This document shows, in pieces, positions 13,872 through 22,808 of a DNA stretch of 64,000 nucleotides (position 1 is the first letter of the stretch; every line of letters begins with the position of its first letter). Origin of the DNA: Pseudenterobacter timonensis (GTDB lineage: Bacteria > Pseudomonadota > Gammaproteobacteria > Enterobacterales > Enterobacteriaceae). The notes beneath the pieces are model-generated. The model was not told where the DNA came from. It made no database searches and saw nothing but the letters and a program-made list of their open reading frames with translations. Position numbers and translations under genes: made by a program. The stretch spans positions 434,001-498,000 of the forward strand of contig NZ_FCOP01000013.1 of NCBI RefSeq assembly GCF_900021175.1. The letters run 5' to 3'.

Positions 13872-14612
13872 CTAATTAATTAGAATTCCTTTAAAAAGGG
13901 AAATTATAATTAAAAATCTATATTTAACTTTGTCTAACCAGCTTCTTTTACTTGCAAATCCAGTAGTAGTTACTGTCGAACTGTGACGTCGATATAATAT
14001 TAAAGGCTTTTGCAAAAAAAATACTTCACCATAATAAGCTCCTATCATTCCGAGCCAAAGATCATGTCCTATAGCGTATTGAGGAAAAGGAAAAGCTTTT
14101 TTTAATACTGATCTATTGAAAGCCATACAGCAGCCATGAAAAGAGCTTTTATATATTGTCCGAATTATACTTTGACTAGGTTTAATATATGAAAAATAAG
14201 ATTCAATCAAAACATTATTATTTTCATCCACAACACTACAATTACAGACAACAACAGTTGGTTTATCGCTTTTCAGGTGTAAAAGGGTATTACTGATGCG
14301 GCCTTCAAGCCATATATCATCTTGATCTGAAAGAAAGATATAATCACCAGAGGATTTTGAAAGCGCATTTTGGACATTTAGTGAAACTCTGCCGAGGATG
14401 TTGTTATTAAGTTTTGAATTTGATTCAGATTTGAAGTTGTAAATTTTAATTCGAGGATCATTTAAACCTTTAATAATATCTATTGTATCGTCCGTTGATG
14501 AATTATCTGATATGATTATTTCATCATCATTAGAAATTTGCGACAGAATACTATTAATTTGTTGTTTTATATATTTAGAACCATTAAAAGTTGGAATGCA
14601 AACAGAAATCAT
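13872..14612 (-). CDS. O-antigen glycosyltransferase, GT2 family (LSDQDDIW type)
   Basis: This 246-residue GT-A enzyme starts MISVCIPTFNGSKYI, with the acidic DNSSTDDT loop and the metal-binding region FLSDQDDIW. That last motif, followed by a conserved basic region, is common among putative rhamnosyltransferases of O-antigen and capsule loci, and the locus makes dTDP-rhamnose, so rhamnose transfer is a reasonable guess. The start overlaps the preceding gene by four bases. Specificity is inferred, not shown. Confidence 0.82.
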   Translation of the reverse strand: MISVCIPTFNGSKYIKQQINSILSQISNDDEIIISDNSSTDDTIDIIKGLNDPRIKIYNFKSESNSKLNNNILGRVSLNVQNALSKSSGDYIFLSDQDDIWLEGRISNTLLHLKSDKPTVVVCNCSVVDENNNVLIESYFSYIKPSQSIIRTIYKSSFHGCCMAFNRSVLKKAFPFPQYAIGHDLWLGMIGAYYGEVFFLQKPLILYRRHSSTVTTTGFASKRSWLDKVKYRFLIIISLFKGILIN

Positions 14613-15460
14613 TTTTTTCCTCTAATATAACTTTTTAGAAAAACTTTCAAGAAAATTATTTTTTTAGTTCTCATAAGGAGCTTTAACCCTCTAATCAAGA
14701 CCATAGCAAAATAAATGGCATCATCTAATATACTCTCTCTATGGCATCGCTTGGCACATTGACAATATATTTCATATCTCACTACGAGGTTTTCGTAGTT
14801 CTCATCTTCATTTGATAAATCTTGTTGTAGCGATAGAGGTATGAGATAAAAATGAGAAGTATATTTCTTGAGCCTTTCAATAAATTGAAAATCGCTAAAA
14901 TCCAAATAAACATCCTCTTTGTAACCGCCACTACGAAGTGCGGTTTCTACATCAAGTAACATACCACTATTAATAGGCGAGTATTTATCTAACGAATAAA
15001 TATTTGATTCTAATTTTCCAATGACGAAACCGCGATGAAATGCATATTTTAGAGGGGAACAATGCTCTCCATTCTTTGTAACCAGACTTGGCACATAAAT
15101 TTTTATTTCTGGATAGTTATTAATTGCGCTTAAATAGCTCTCCACAGCTCCGAATGGAAAATGGGTATCTTGATCTAATATTAAGACGAATTTATATCCC
15201 AACTGCTTGGCTATTTTCAGACCGGTATTATAAGCAGTACTTACCCCTGCGTTATTAGGATTGTGAAAATATATTATATTCCTTCCTCTATATACCTTTT
15301 GATTTGAACTAAAGTTATTGTTCTCTCCTGGTGTATTATCATATACATAAATATCACATATCGAGCCTGCAACGTCACTATCTAAAAGCGTATTAATACT
15401 CTCAGCGTGAATAAGTCTTTTTTTATATAAAACTACTATAGGTAATATAATTTTTTTCAT
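14609..15460 (-). CDS. O-antigen glycosyltransferase, GT2 family, probable rhamnosyltransferase
   Basis: The 283-residue protein resembles the RfbF/WbbL-type rhamnosyltransferases. It has an N-terminal IVVLYKK, the NPNNAGVSTAYNTGLKIA loop and VLILDQDTHF, the DxD-like metal site. With RmlABCD encoded in the same operon, dTDP-L-rhamnose is the likely donor. It lies two bases after the wzy stop and overlaps the next GT gene by four bases. Assignment to rhamnose is by motif and context; the linkage is unknown. Confidence 0.82.
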   Translation of the reverse strand: MKKIILPIVVLYKKRLIHAESINTLLDSDVAGSICDIYVYDNTPGENNNFSSNQKVYRGRNIIYFHNPNNAGVSTAYNTGLKIAKQLGYKFVLILDQDTHFPFGAVESYLSAINNYPEIKIYVPSLVTKNGEHCSPLKYAFHRGFVIGKLESNIYSLDKYSPINSGMLLDVETALRSGGYKEDVYLDFSDFQFIERLKKYTSHFYLIPLSLQQDLSNEDENYENLVVRYEIYCQCAKRCHRESILDDAIYFAMVLIRGLKLLMRTKKIIFLKVFLKSYIRGKK

Positions 15461-15462
15461 TT

Positions 15463-16500
15463 TTAAAAATGATATCCGTTTACAATTCCATTATGAAACA
15501 AATTCATTAGCAGAATGCAAATTGTTAAGACTACTATTCCAAGTCGAATCATCCTGGCTTGTTTACAGTAAGTAGCTAAAATAGGCAATACCACAATATC
15601 AGCTACCGAATATAATTCACTAACTCTAATAGCAAAAGCAGGGAGAGAGGAAAACAGTACGAGACAAACAGGAGATAATGAATATAATTTGCTCAGCAAC
15701 ACCATGGGAGTATTATTTTCGAATTTTCTCGAATTCGCAAAAATGAAAGTTATTACGCAAAGCCTTACCAACTGCATAATAGATGTAACATTCACTGGTT
15801 CGATCATTCCATTTTCAGTTTGATAAGTATAAATTGCAAGTTTTTCTCGAAGCACTGAAATAGGAATATACTGTAGGACCCTAAGCGGGCTAATATTTAG
15901 ATAGATTAATAGATAGCCAGCAATTATAAGACAATAAATAGTTAAGATATAATAAATATTGATTTTTCGCTTATCAAAAAGTAAGGTTATTAGTAATATG
16001 ACCATTGAAAAATGGAAAAGTGAAGAAAATAATACTAATATAATAAATTTTCTCTGCTCGTTTTTAACCAGATATTTTATCGCGTAGAAACCAATTGCAC
16101 TGGCGGCTCCTATTCTTATTTGAGTTAACTCGTGTACAAAATAGAAATTGGAATAATATATTAAGAGAGACAAACAAATATAGGGAGAAAATGTAATAAT
16201 AAACTTCGATTTATAATATATCGCAATGAGTGCGAAAACAAAAAAGATCAGTACAGGAGACCCGGTTAAGTAATGAGAAATATAGGCTGCTAATATAAAT
16301 GTTGGTTCTATGGTATAGGGCTCGCCATTGATTAAATAGCCATAAATACTTATATAAGTTTCATAATCTCTATCTACACCTTCCCCTCTTAATATTGCCA
16401 AAATGAAGAGAATCACAATGCCAGTATAAAAGAACGCTTTGTTATTTTCACAATAACAGCATATCAATAAAAAAAACAAAATAATTATATAAATAAGCAT
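15463..16500 (-). CDS. wzy: O-antigen polymerase, EpsG-like Wzy
   Basis: This is a 345-residue, very hydrophobic protein with about nine or ten predicted membrane segments and a periplasmic loop in the second third. The N-terminal ILRGEGVDRDYETYISIY (about residues 37-54) is the hallmark of the EpsG family, which includes many O-antigen polymerases. No other candidate for Wzy is present in the locus and wzx is recognised separately, so this is assigned as the polymerase that links O units in the periplasm. Wzy proteins are too divergent to say more from sequence. Confidence 0.82.
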   Translation of the reverse strand: MLIYIIILFFLLICCYCENNKAFFYTGIVILFILAILRGEGVDRDYETYISIYGYLINGEPYTIEPTFILAAYISHYLTGSPVLIFFVFALIAIYYKSKFIITFSPYICLSLLIYYSNFYFVHELTQIRIGAASAIGFYAIKYLVKNEQRKFIILVLFSSLFHFSMVILLITLLFDKRKINIYYILTIYCLIIAGYLLIYLNISPLRVLQYIPISVLREKLAIYTYQTENGMIEPVNVTSIMQLVRLCVITFIFANSRKFENNTPMVLLSKLYSLSPVCLVLFSSLPAFAIRVSELYSVADIVVLPILATYCKQARMIRLGIVVLTICILLMNLFHNGIVNGYHF

Positions 16501-16509
16501 TCTGACCTA

Positions 16510-17373
16510 CTAATGATTATCAAACTTTCTTATTCCTTTACGAAGACAATATTTCAATACATAACAGCGTCTCCGTAGCCCCCATAAAAACTTCATTGGC
16601 TTTGCTAAAAACAGATAAAACAATCTTATTTTGGTATTAACCTGATTTAATTGTGTTTTTTTAAGATCTGCTCCCATTATAGTGAAGCATTTTACTTTCT
16701 CCTCTAATTTTGACTTGTCAATTTTTTCTTTGTAATTAATCCAGCCATGATGTTCAGCTATGAAATTTCTAGGTGTTCTACACGAGTATAATTCTGGACG
16801 AAGATATCTAATATGGTCAGGATAAAATTTATAACCATCAATAGACCAATCCCATCGATATATAGCAGCTGTCGTATCAACTGGTGAAATATAAAGAGGC
16901 CCTATTTTCAGCCCTTCATCATATAATTTTTTTTCTTGTTCATATATTTCTTGGTAAAAAGGATCATTAGAAATGAGCTCCCAATTTAGAGAAAGTCCTA
17001 TTTTACCAATGCATTTATATTGTTCCATAAAGGATACTAATTTTTCTAACCAACAGCTTTCACAATTATAATTATTAAACTCTATGTCACCATCAGTTAG
17101 CACAAAATATTTGGAGTTTTTTATTTTATTTATATGTTCCAAGTGTTTATTTAAACCTAATACCCAAAAATTATCTTTATTTCTTATTATAGTAATACTA
17201 TTATGACTTGAATAGTTGTTGAGAATTTCTTTTTGCTCTTCATCTTCAGAATTATTATCTATGACATAGATATGATAAGGAAGTTTTGTATACTCAATAA
17301 TTGAGTCAATGCATTTTTTTAAAAATTTATTTTCATTCCTCGTCATAATTACAATTGGAATATCACCACTCAT
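16510..17373 (-). CDS. O-antigen glycosyltransferase, GT2 family (DGDIEF type)
   Basis: A 287-residue protein with a GT-A fold: IPIVIMTRNENKFL at the N terminus, VIDNNSEDEEQ, and FVLTDGDIEF as the likely metal- and donor-binding DxD site. The C-terminal third is rich in basic residues and aromatic pairs, suggesting membrane association. It lies one base after wzx and nine bases before wzy. The sugar transferred is not predictable. The gene is AT-rich, with many AAA, ATA and TTA codons unlike the core genes. Confidence 0.78.
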   Translation of the reverse strand: MSGDIPIVIMTRNENKFLKKCIDSIIEYTKLPYHIYVIDNNSEDEEQKEILNNYSSHNSITIIRNKDNFWVLGLNKHLEHINKIKNSKYFVLTDGDIEFNNYNCESCWLEKLVSFMEQYKCIGKIGLSLNWELISNDPFYQEIYEQEKKLYDEGLKIGPLYISPVDTTAAIYRWDWSIDGYKFYPDHIRYLRPELYSCRTPRNFIAEHHGWINYKEKIDKSKLEEKVKCFTIMGADLKKTQLNQVNTKIRLFYLFLAKPMKFLWGLRRRCYVLKYCLRKGIRKFDNH

Positions 17374-17374
17374 T

Positions 17375-18901
17375 TTATAACCTTATCAAGAGTTGTTGTT
17401 TTATGAAAGTGCGAAAGTCATTACTTCCAATAATGAAGATTAAGCCACCTATAAAAGATGACAGTATCCCCAGTATTGTACAATTAATAATAAATTCGCC
17501 AAATGAACTTTTTTGTATGGCGTCCATGAAATTCATACATTTAATGAATATAATATATAAAATAAAAACGTTTAGAGCTGACAAAAACCAGACTGAACCA
17601 TGATGTATGATAAACTCGCTATTATTTTTCTTAAACGCTTTATTAAATAAATAATAAGGTCTGGCGATCATAATAACACAAATGTTTGATATAATTGTTC
17701 CTATTATAACGCCATTTATTCCTAGAAACTGCACTAGTATTAGTGAGAACAAAAGGTTTAGCCCACCCTCAAGGATTGGCAAATGCGTGTCAGACATATA
17801 TCCGTAAGCAACTTTAAATATATCAACAGATGTTCTTGCTATAAGACAGAAGCAATTAATTGCTAACAGAACAACTGTTAGTTGAGGCAGAACTACAGTT
17901 TTACCCAACCAATGAAATATTAATCCGCTAGATGCTATATAATAACAAAAAGCTAATATTGAAGATATACACATAAATATACTATTTATTTGCATGAATT
18001 TAATTACAGTAGCGTCATTTCCTTTTTCTTGTAAATGATGCCCTAGTGCGGAATTCAAAGGAACGCTTAGTGTAGTAATTAGAAAAGACATTGCCTGAAG
18101 CAGCATAACATACGAAGAATAAGACGTTACAAATGCCAGACCTAAAAAAATTGACACTATAATGTAATCAGTATTAAAAATTAATACGCCAGAAATTTTA
18201 TGTATGAATGTTTTTTTAACTTCTGAGAAAATTTTTTTTTGAATACCTTGTAGTTTTCCAGTATCAATATTGGATAAAAATGAATAATTTTGCTTAATTA
18301 GTTTTTTAAAGACAAATAATTGCAATAAAACTGAAACCACTTCTAAAATACTAAATGTTATAAAGCCAAAACTAAATTTTAAAGCTATTATTTGTAATAG
18401 AAAACATAATACACGCCCAAATCCATTGATTATTCTGATATAATATACTTTCTGATCAGCAGTTAATAATATGGATTCAGCGCTATAACTATATGATAAT
18501 GCCGTACTTGAAACAAATAGTAACCAAGGTATATATAAGTGGTAAATGTCTATCTGTGATTTAACAATAAATGGTAATAATGCGGCTATTAATATTCCAA
18601 AACCAAAAATAACCTTCTGGATTATAGAGTATATTTTTTTTATAGCCTGAATTGTCGTAGCCAATTTTACATTATCATTATCACTTAAAGGTTTAAATAA
18701 TAAGTAAGTTGAGGCGGTCCCTAATCCTAATTCAGCTAAATTTAAAAAACCCAGCATCTGATTTATAAGCAAATAATAGCCAGTCAATTCAGTGCCAAGT
18801 GTATCAAAAAATACTTTCCTGACCCAAAAAGTCATTAACATTATTAAAATAGAAAAGATAACCCCATATTTAAATGACTTCACAACATTTTTTTTTCTCA
18901 T
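17375..18901 (-). CDS. wzx: O-antigen flippase
   Basis: Wzx moves the undecaprenyl-linked O unit across the inner membrane. The 508-residue protein has about 12 to 14 hydrophobic segments and a basic N terminus, the form of the polysaccharide transport (PST/MATE-like) family. TYLLFKPLSDNDNVK in the N-terminal part and the later polar residues inside helices fit the family. Two runs of nine A in the coding strand are notable, one directly after the start codon and one near codon 220. The next gene starts one base after its stop codon. Confidence 0.88.
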   Translation of the reverse strand: MRKKNVVKSFKYGVIFSILIMLMTFWVRKVFFDTLGTELTGYYLLINQMLGFLNLAELGLGTASTYLLFKPLSDNDNVKLATTIQAIKKIYSIIQKVIFGFGILIAALLPFIVKSQIDIYHLYIPWLLFVSSTALSYSYSAESILLTADQKVYYIRIINGFGRVLCFLLQIIALKFSFGFITFSILEVVSVLLQLFVFKKLIKQNYSFLSNIDTGKLQGIQKKIFSEVKKTFIHKISGVLIFNTDYIIVSIFLGLAFVTSYSSYVMLLQAMSFLITTLSVPLNSALGHHLQEKGNDATVIKFMQINSIFMCISSILAFCYYIASSGLIFHWLGKTVVLPQLTVVLLAINCFCLIARTSVDIFKVAYGYMSDTHLPILEGGLNLLFSLILVQFLGINGVIIGTIISNICVIMIARPYYLFNKAFKKNNSEFIIHHGSVWFLSALNVFILYIIFIKCMNFMDAIQKSSFGEFIINCTILGILSSFIGGLIFIIGSNDFRTFIKQQLLIRL

Positions 18902-18983
18902 GAGCTTTTTATTAGCTTATCATTAATATTACAAGAAAAGAAAGCACTGCACGATAAATGCAATGCTTACCTAGTTACGGGTA

Positions 18984-19523
18984 TTATAGTGCTTTTATTT
19001 CCACACCCAATCGATCTTTATCAGAAAGTATAAAATCCTGCTCTAAATTTGGCCATAATATATTAATGTCGGGATCACACCATAAAACGCTACGCTCATG
19101 TTTTGGCGAATAATAATTTGTAGTTTTATAAACAAACTCAGCCGTTTCGCTTAAAACTAGGAATCCATGAGCAAAACCCTCAGGTATCCAAAATTGGCGT
19201 TTATTATCAGCTGAAAGATTAACACCGACCCACTTCCCGAAAGTTTGAGAGTTTTTACGAACATCTACTGCAACATCAAATACTTCCCCTACAATGCAAC
19301 GTACGAGTTTAGCTTGCGCAAACGGAGGAACTTGTAAGTGTAATCCCCGTAGTACTGCTTTTACTGATTTAGAATGATTATCTTGAACGAAATCAACTTT
19401 CCGCCCTACTGCTTCCTCGAACACTTTTTGGTTGAAGCTCTCCATAAAAAAGCCACGATCATCGCCAAAAACTTTGGGTTCAAAGATTAATAAGTCACTA
19501 ATTTCAGTTTCCAGAACGTTCAT
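18984..19523 (-). CDS. rmlC: dTDP-4-dehydrorhamnose 3,5-epimerase
   Basis: RmlC (rfbC) epimerises C3 and C5 of dTDP-4-keto-6-deoxyglucose in the third step of dTDP-L-rhamnose synthesis. The 179-residue cupin protein has GDDRGFFMESFN, RGLHLQVPP with the catalytic histidine, and WVGVNLSADNKRQFWIPEGFAHGF. It follows rmlA by one base and ends 82 bases before wzx. Base composition is intermediate between the AT-rich distal genes and the core. Confidence 0.97.
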   Translation of the reverse strand: MNVLETEISDLLIFEPKVFGDDRGFFMESFNQKVFEEAVGRKVDFVQDNHSKSVKAVLRGLHLQVPPFAQAKLVRCIVGEVFDVAVDVRKNSQTFGKWVGVNLSADNKRQFWIPEGFAHGFLVLSETAEFVYKTTNYYSPKHERSVLWCDPDINILWPNLEQDFILSDKDRLGVEIKAL

Positions 19524-19524
19524 T

Positions 19525-20403
19525 TCAATAACCTTTAATCATTTTTAATAAATATTGACCGTAAGCATTTTTAGATAATGGCTGTGCTAAGCGATTAACT
19601 TGTTCTGCATCGATAAAACCTTTACGAAAAGCTATCTCTTCAGGGCACGAAACCTTTAACCCTTGGCGCTCTTCAATAGTCGCAATAAAATTACTTGCTT
19701 CTATCAAACTCTGATGAGTACCCGTATCCAGCCACGCATATCCACGCCCCATCATTGCCACAGACAAAAGGCCTCGGTCAAGATATATACGATTTATATC
19801 TGTAATTTCTAATTCACCACGTGAAGAAGGCTTCAGATTTTTCGCCATTTCTACCACATCTTTATCATAGAAGTACAGACCAGTAACGGCGTAATTACTC
19901 TTCGGATCTAAAGGTTTTTCTTCCAGACTGATTGCGGTACCGTTCTTATCAAATTCCACGACGCCATAACGCTCAGGGTCGTTGACGTGGTAAGCAAATA
20001 CCGTAGCACCATCGCCTTTGTTAACTGCGGCTTCAAGCTGTTTAGGCAGATCATGCCCGTAGAAAATATTATCGCCCAGTACCAAAGCGCAGTTATCTTC
20101 ACCAATGAACTCTTCGCCAATAATAAATGCCTGTGCCAGACCATCCGGACTAGGCTGCACTTTATAATGCAGATTCAGCCCCCACTGGCTGCCGTCACCC
20201 AGAAGCTGTTCAAAACGCGGCGTATCCTGAGGTGTACTGATGATCAGAATGTCTTTAATCCCCGCCAGCATCAGCGTAGACAATGGATAGTAAATCATTG
20301 GTTTGTCGTAAATTGGCAGTAGTTGCTTACTTACCGCGATGGTCACAGGATAGAGACGAGTACCGGATCCACCGGCAAGAATAATACCTTTACGTGTAGC
20401 CAT
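19525..20403 (-). CDS. rmlA: Glucose-1-phosphate thymidylyltransferase
   Basis: RmlA (rfbA) joins glucose 1-phosphate and dTTP to dTDP-glucose, the committed step, and is feedback-inhibited by dTDP-rhamnose in the family. The 292-residue protein shows the nucleotide loop [24 protein letters not shown] and [17 protein letters not shown]. It is separated from rmlD by 51 bases that hold a strong hairpin. The order rmlB-D-A-C is the usual enteric one. Confidence 0.97.
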   Translation of the reverse strand: MATRKGIILAGGSGTRLYPVTIAVSKQLLPIYDKPMIYYPLSTLMLAGIKDILIISTPQDTPRFEQLLGDGSQWGLNLHYKVQPSPDGLAQAFIIGEEFIGEDNCALVLGDNIFYGHDLPKQLEAAVNKGDGATVFAYHVNDPERYGVVEFDKNGTAISLEEKPLDPKSNYAVTGLYFYDKDVVEMAKNLKPSSRGELEITDINRIYLDRGLLSVAMMGRGYAWLDTGTHQSLIEASNFIATIEERQGLKVSCPEEIAFRKGFIDAEQVNRLAQPLSKNAYGQYLLKMIKGY

Positions 20404-20424
20404 TATAATTTCTCTATAAACACG

Positions 20425-20446
20425 AAATGCCCGTAAACGGGCATTT
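20425..20446. terminator. Terminator-like hairpin between rmlD and rmlA
   Basis: A perfect nine-base-pair inverted repeat (AAATGCCCG / CGGGCATTT, loop TAAA) lies in the middle of the rml operon. On the plus strand it is followed by further Ts, as in an intrinsic terminator; in the direction of rml transcription the following T run is only three bases within the stem end, so termination there would be weak. It could act as an attenuator or mRNA-processing site. Confidence 0.55.
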
Positions 20447-20454
20447 TTAAATGA

Positions 20455-21354
20455 TTAAATGGATTGCGCCGTGAAAAGCTCAGCAAGCATACGTTTCACA
20501 CCAACCTGCCATGCGGGCAAGACCAGGTTGAAGTTCTGCTGGAACTTCCCGGTATTTAAGCGTGAGTTGTGCGGGCGACGCGCAGGCGTTGGATATGCAG
20601 TAGTTGGTACAGCATTCAGCTTTTCAATAGCCAACTCAACGCCTGCCTTTTTGGCTTCGTCAAATACCAACGCCGCATAGTCGTACCAGGTTGTCGTCTC
20701 AGAGGCAACCAGATGATAAAGCCCGGCAACGTCTGGTTTCACCATCGCGACACGAATGGCGTGGGCGGTACAATCGGCTAACAGCTCAGCGCCTGTTGGG
20801 GCACCCACTTGATCATTAATGACGGACAGTTCTTTGCGTTCTTTAGCCAGGCGCAGCATGGTTTTAGCGAAATTATTGCCTTTCCCCGCATATACCCAGC
20901 TGGTACGGAATATCAAATGCTTAGGGCAATGCTCCTGCAGGGCTTTTTCGCCATCAAGCTTGGTCTGGCCATACACATTCAGCGGTGCCGTCGCATCCGT
21001 CTCACTCCAGGGGGTTTCGCCATCACCCGGGAAGACATAATCCGTGGAATAATGAACAACCCAGGCGCCGATTTGCGCAGCTTCTTTAGCGATAGCTTCA
21101 ACGCTTGTGGCATTAAGTAGCTGGGCAAACTCTGGCTCTGATTCTGCTTTATCCACTGCAGTGTGTGCGGCGGCGTTGACGATAACGTCAGGTTTAATAT
21201 TACGAACCGTCTCAGCAATCCCTTCCGGGTCGCTGAAATCACCACAGTACTCTTGAGAATGCACATCAAGCGCAATCAGATTACCTAAGGGTGCGAGTGC
21301 GCGTTGGAGTTCCCAACCCACCTGCCCTGTTTTACCGAACAGAAGAATATTCAT
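20455..21354 (-). CDS. rmlD: dTDP-4-dehydrorhamnose reductase
   Basis: RmlD (rfbD) reduces dTDP-4-keto-L-rhamnose to dTDP-L-rhamnose with NAD(P)H. I chose the ATG at 21354 ([16 protein letters not shown]), which gives 299 residues, the family length, and overlaps the rmlB stop by one base; a longer frame reaches upstream but lacks support. Motifs are the GKTGQVG cofactor loop, HYSTDYVFPGD and the catalytic YGQTK. Confidence 0.97.
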   Translation of the reverse strand: MNILLFGKTGQVGWELQRALAPLGNLIALDVHSQEYCGDFSDPEGIAETVRNIKPDVIVNAAAHTAVDKAESEPEFAQLLNATSVEAIAKEAAQIGAWVVHYSTDYVFPGDGETPWSETDATAPLNVYGQTKLDGEKALQEHCPKHLIFRTSWVYAGKGNNFAKTMLRLAKERKELSVINDQVGAPTGAELLADCTAHAIRVAMVKPDVAGLYHLVASETTTWYDYAALVFDEAKKAGVELAIEKLNAVPTTAYPTPARRPHNSRLNTGKFQQNFNLVLPAWQVGVKRMLAELFTAQSI

Positions 21355-22433
21355 TACTTGCGCTCTCCATAATTCTGCTCGATCCAACTTTTATAGGCAC
21401 CGCTTTTAACGTTATTCACCCACTCTTGGTTGCTGAGATACCATTCAACAGTCTTGCGAATCCCGCTTTCAAAGGTCTCTTCTGGCTTCCAGCCAAGTTC
21501 AACACCAATTTTATGGGCATCAATCGCATAACGGCGGTCATGGCCTGGGCGGTCGGAAACATAGGTGATCTGATCGCGATAAGAACCATCTTTAGGGACT
21601 ATTTCATCCAGCAAGTCACAAATAGTAAGCACGACATCAAGATTTTTCTTCTCGTTATGGCCGCCGATATTATACGTCTCTCCAGGTTTGCCCTGAGTAA
21701 CAACGGTATACAATGCGCGTGCGTGATCTTCCACATATAACCAGTCACGAATCTGGTCACCTTTGCCATAAATCGGCAACGATTTACCATCCAGCGCATT
21801 CAGGATCACCAGCGGGATCAGTTTTTCCGGGAAATGATACGGACCGTAATTATTAGAGCAGTTGGTTACTATGGTCGGGAATCCGTAGGTTCGCAGCCAG
21901 GCGCGCACCAGATGATCGCTGGATGCCTTGGAGGCTGAATAGGGGCTACTTGGCGCATAAGCCGTTGTTTCAGTAAACAGCGGTAGCTCACCAGGTTGCT
22001 CATCCGGGTGCGGCAGATCGCCGTAAACTTCGTCAGTCGAGATATGGTGAAAACGGAACGCGGCTTTCGCAGTATTGTCCAGAGATGACCAGTAACCACG
22101 CGCCGCTTCAAGCAGAACATAGGTGCCGACAATATTGGTTTCAATAAAAGCTGCAGGCCCGGTGATAGAACGGTCAACGTGGCTCTCTGCCGCCAGATGC
22201 ATCACCGCATCCGGCTGGTGTGTAGCAAAAATACGCTCCATTGCCGCTTTGTCACAGATGTCGGCTTGCTCGAAGGCATAGCGTTCGTTATTACTCACTT
22301 CCGCAAGTGACTCAAGATTACCGGCGTAAGTTAATTTATCGACATTAACCACTTCATCCTGAGTATTATTAATAATATGTCGTACAACTGCTGAGCCGAT
22401 AAAGCCGGCACCGCCCGTAACAAGAATTTTCAC
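21354..22433 (-). CDS. rmlB: dTDP-glucose 4,6-dehydratase
   Basis: RmlB (rfbB) converts dTDP-glucose to dTDP-4-keto-6-deoxyglucose using tightly bound NAD+. The 359-residue protein has [34 protein letters not shown] and the catalytic [10 protein letters not shown]. It is the first gene of the O-antigen operon, 77 bases downstream of the JUMPstart element on the minus strand. This close paralogue group also includes RffG of the ECA locus, but the operon context fixes the name. Confidence 0.97.
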   Translation of the reverse strand: MKILVTGGAGFIGSAVVRHIINNTQDEVVNVDKLTYAGNLESLAEVSNNERYAFEQADICDKAAMERIFATHQPDAVMHLAAESHVDRSITGPAAFIETNIVGTYVLLEAARGYWSSLDNTAKAAFRFHHISTDEVYGDLPHPDEQPGELPLFTETTAYAPSSPYSASKASSDHLVRAWLRTYGFPTIVTNCSNNYGPYHFPEKLIPLVILNALDGKSLPIYGKGDQIRDWLYVEDHARALYTVVTQGKPGETYNIGGHNEKKNLDVVLTICDLLDEIVPKDGSYRDQITYVSDRPGHDRRYAIDAHKIGVELGWKPEETFESGIRKTVEWYLSNQEWVNNVKSGAYKSWIEQNYGERK

Positions 22434-22808
22434 GTTATTTATTCCGTCCGTAAAATATAGCGAGATATTGCAGCCCGGTTAGACGTTAATTTCGCGGATT
22501 AGAAATTATGCACGCTACCGCCCCTGGCTCGACAGCTACCAGTGGACTGACTTCTCTGGAAATGTAAAAACAGCGTTTAGGCTATAGATGCAAAGCCCAT
22601 TCAGCCACTACAAACAGGCGTCAATTGTCGTCTTAATTGATATAAGAAACAAGTGAAAATCTGCGACGGGTAGCGCAAAAAAGAGGCACATAACAAGTTG
22701 AAATAACTAGCTTTTAACGCAAAGCGGCAACCAGAGCTCATCCATTTTACAATGAACGAAACAGTGGTTGCCGTCAGATTGGGTACGACTGAGAAAGGGC
22801 AGGCTGGC
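22434..22808 (-). promoter_or_regulatory. O-antigen operon promoter and leader region
   Basis: This 375-base gap between galF and rmlB holds the JUMPstart element at 22511-22549. The operon promoter is expected between it and galF, and the sequence there is AT-rich, but I find no -35/-10 pair good enough to call; CTATAG on the minus strand near 22580 is a weak -10 candidate. No clear terminator follows galF, so read-through from galF into the O-antigen genes is possible. Confidence 0.5.
22511..22549 (-). promoter_or_regulatory. JUMPstart element with ops site (O-antigen operon)
   Basis: On the minus strand the 39-base element ends with GAGCCAGGGGCGGTAGCGTG, which contains the full ops sequence GGCGGTAGCGTG. 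Ops pauses RNA polymerase and recruits RfaH, the antiterminator that allows transcription of long polysaccharide operons. It lies about 80 bases before rmlB, the normal position, so RfaH control of the O-antigen operon is expected from known biology. Confidence 0.93.

Noticed and set aside
11081..22433. Insertion sequence or transposase remnants in the O-antigen locus
   Set aside because: Gaps between genes are short and no terminal inverted repeats or transposase-like fragments were seen.
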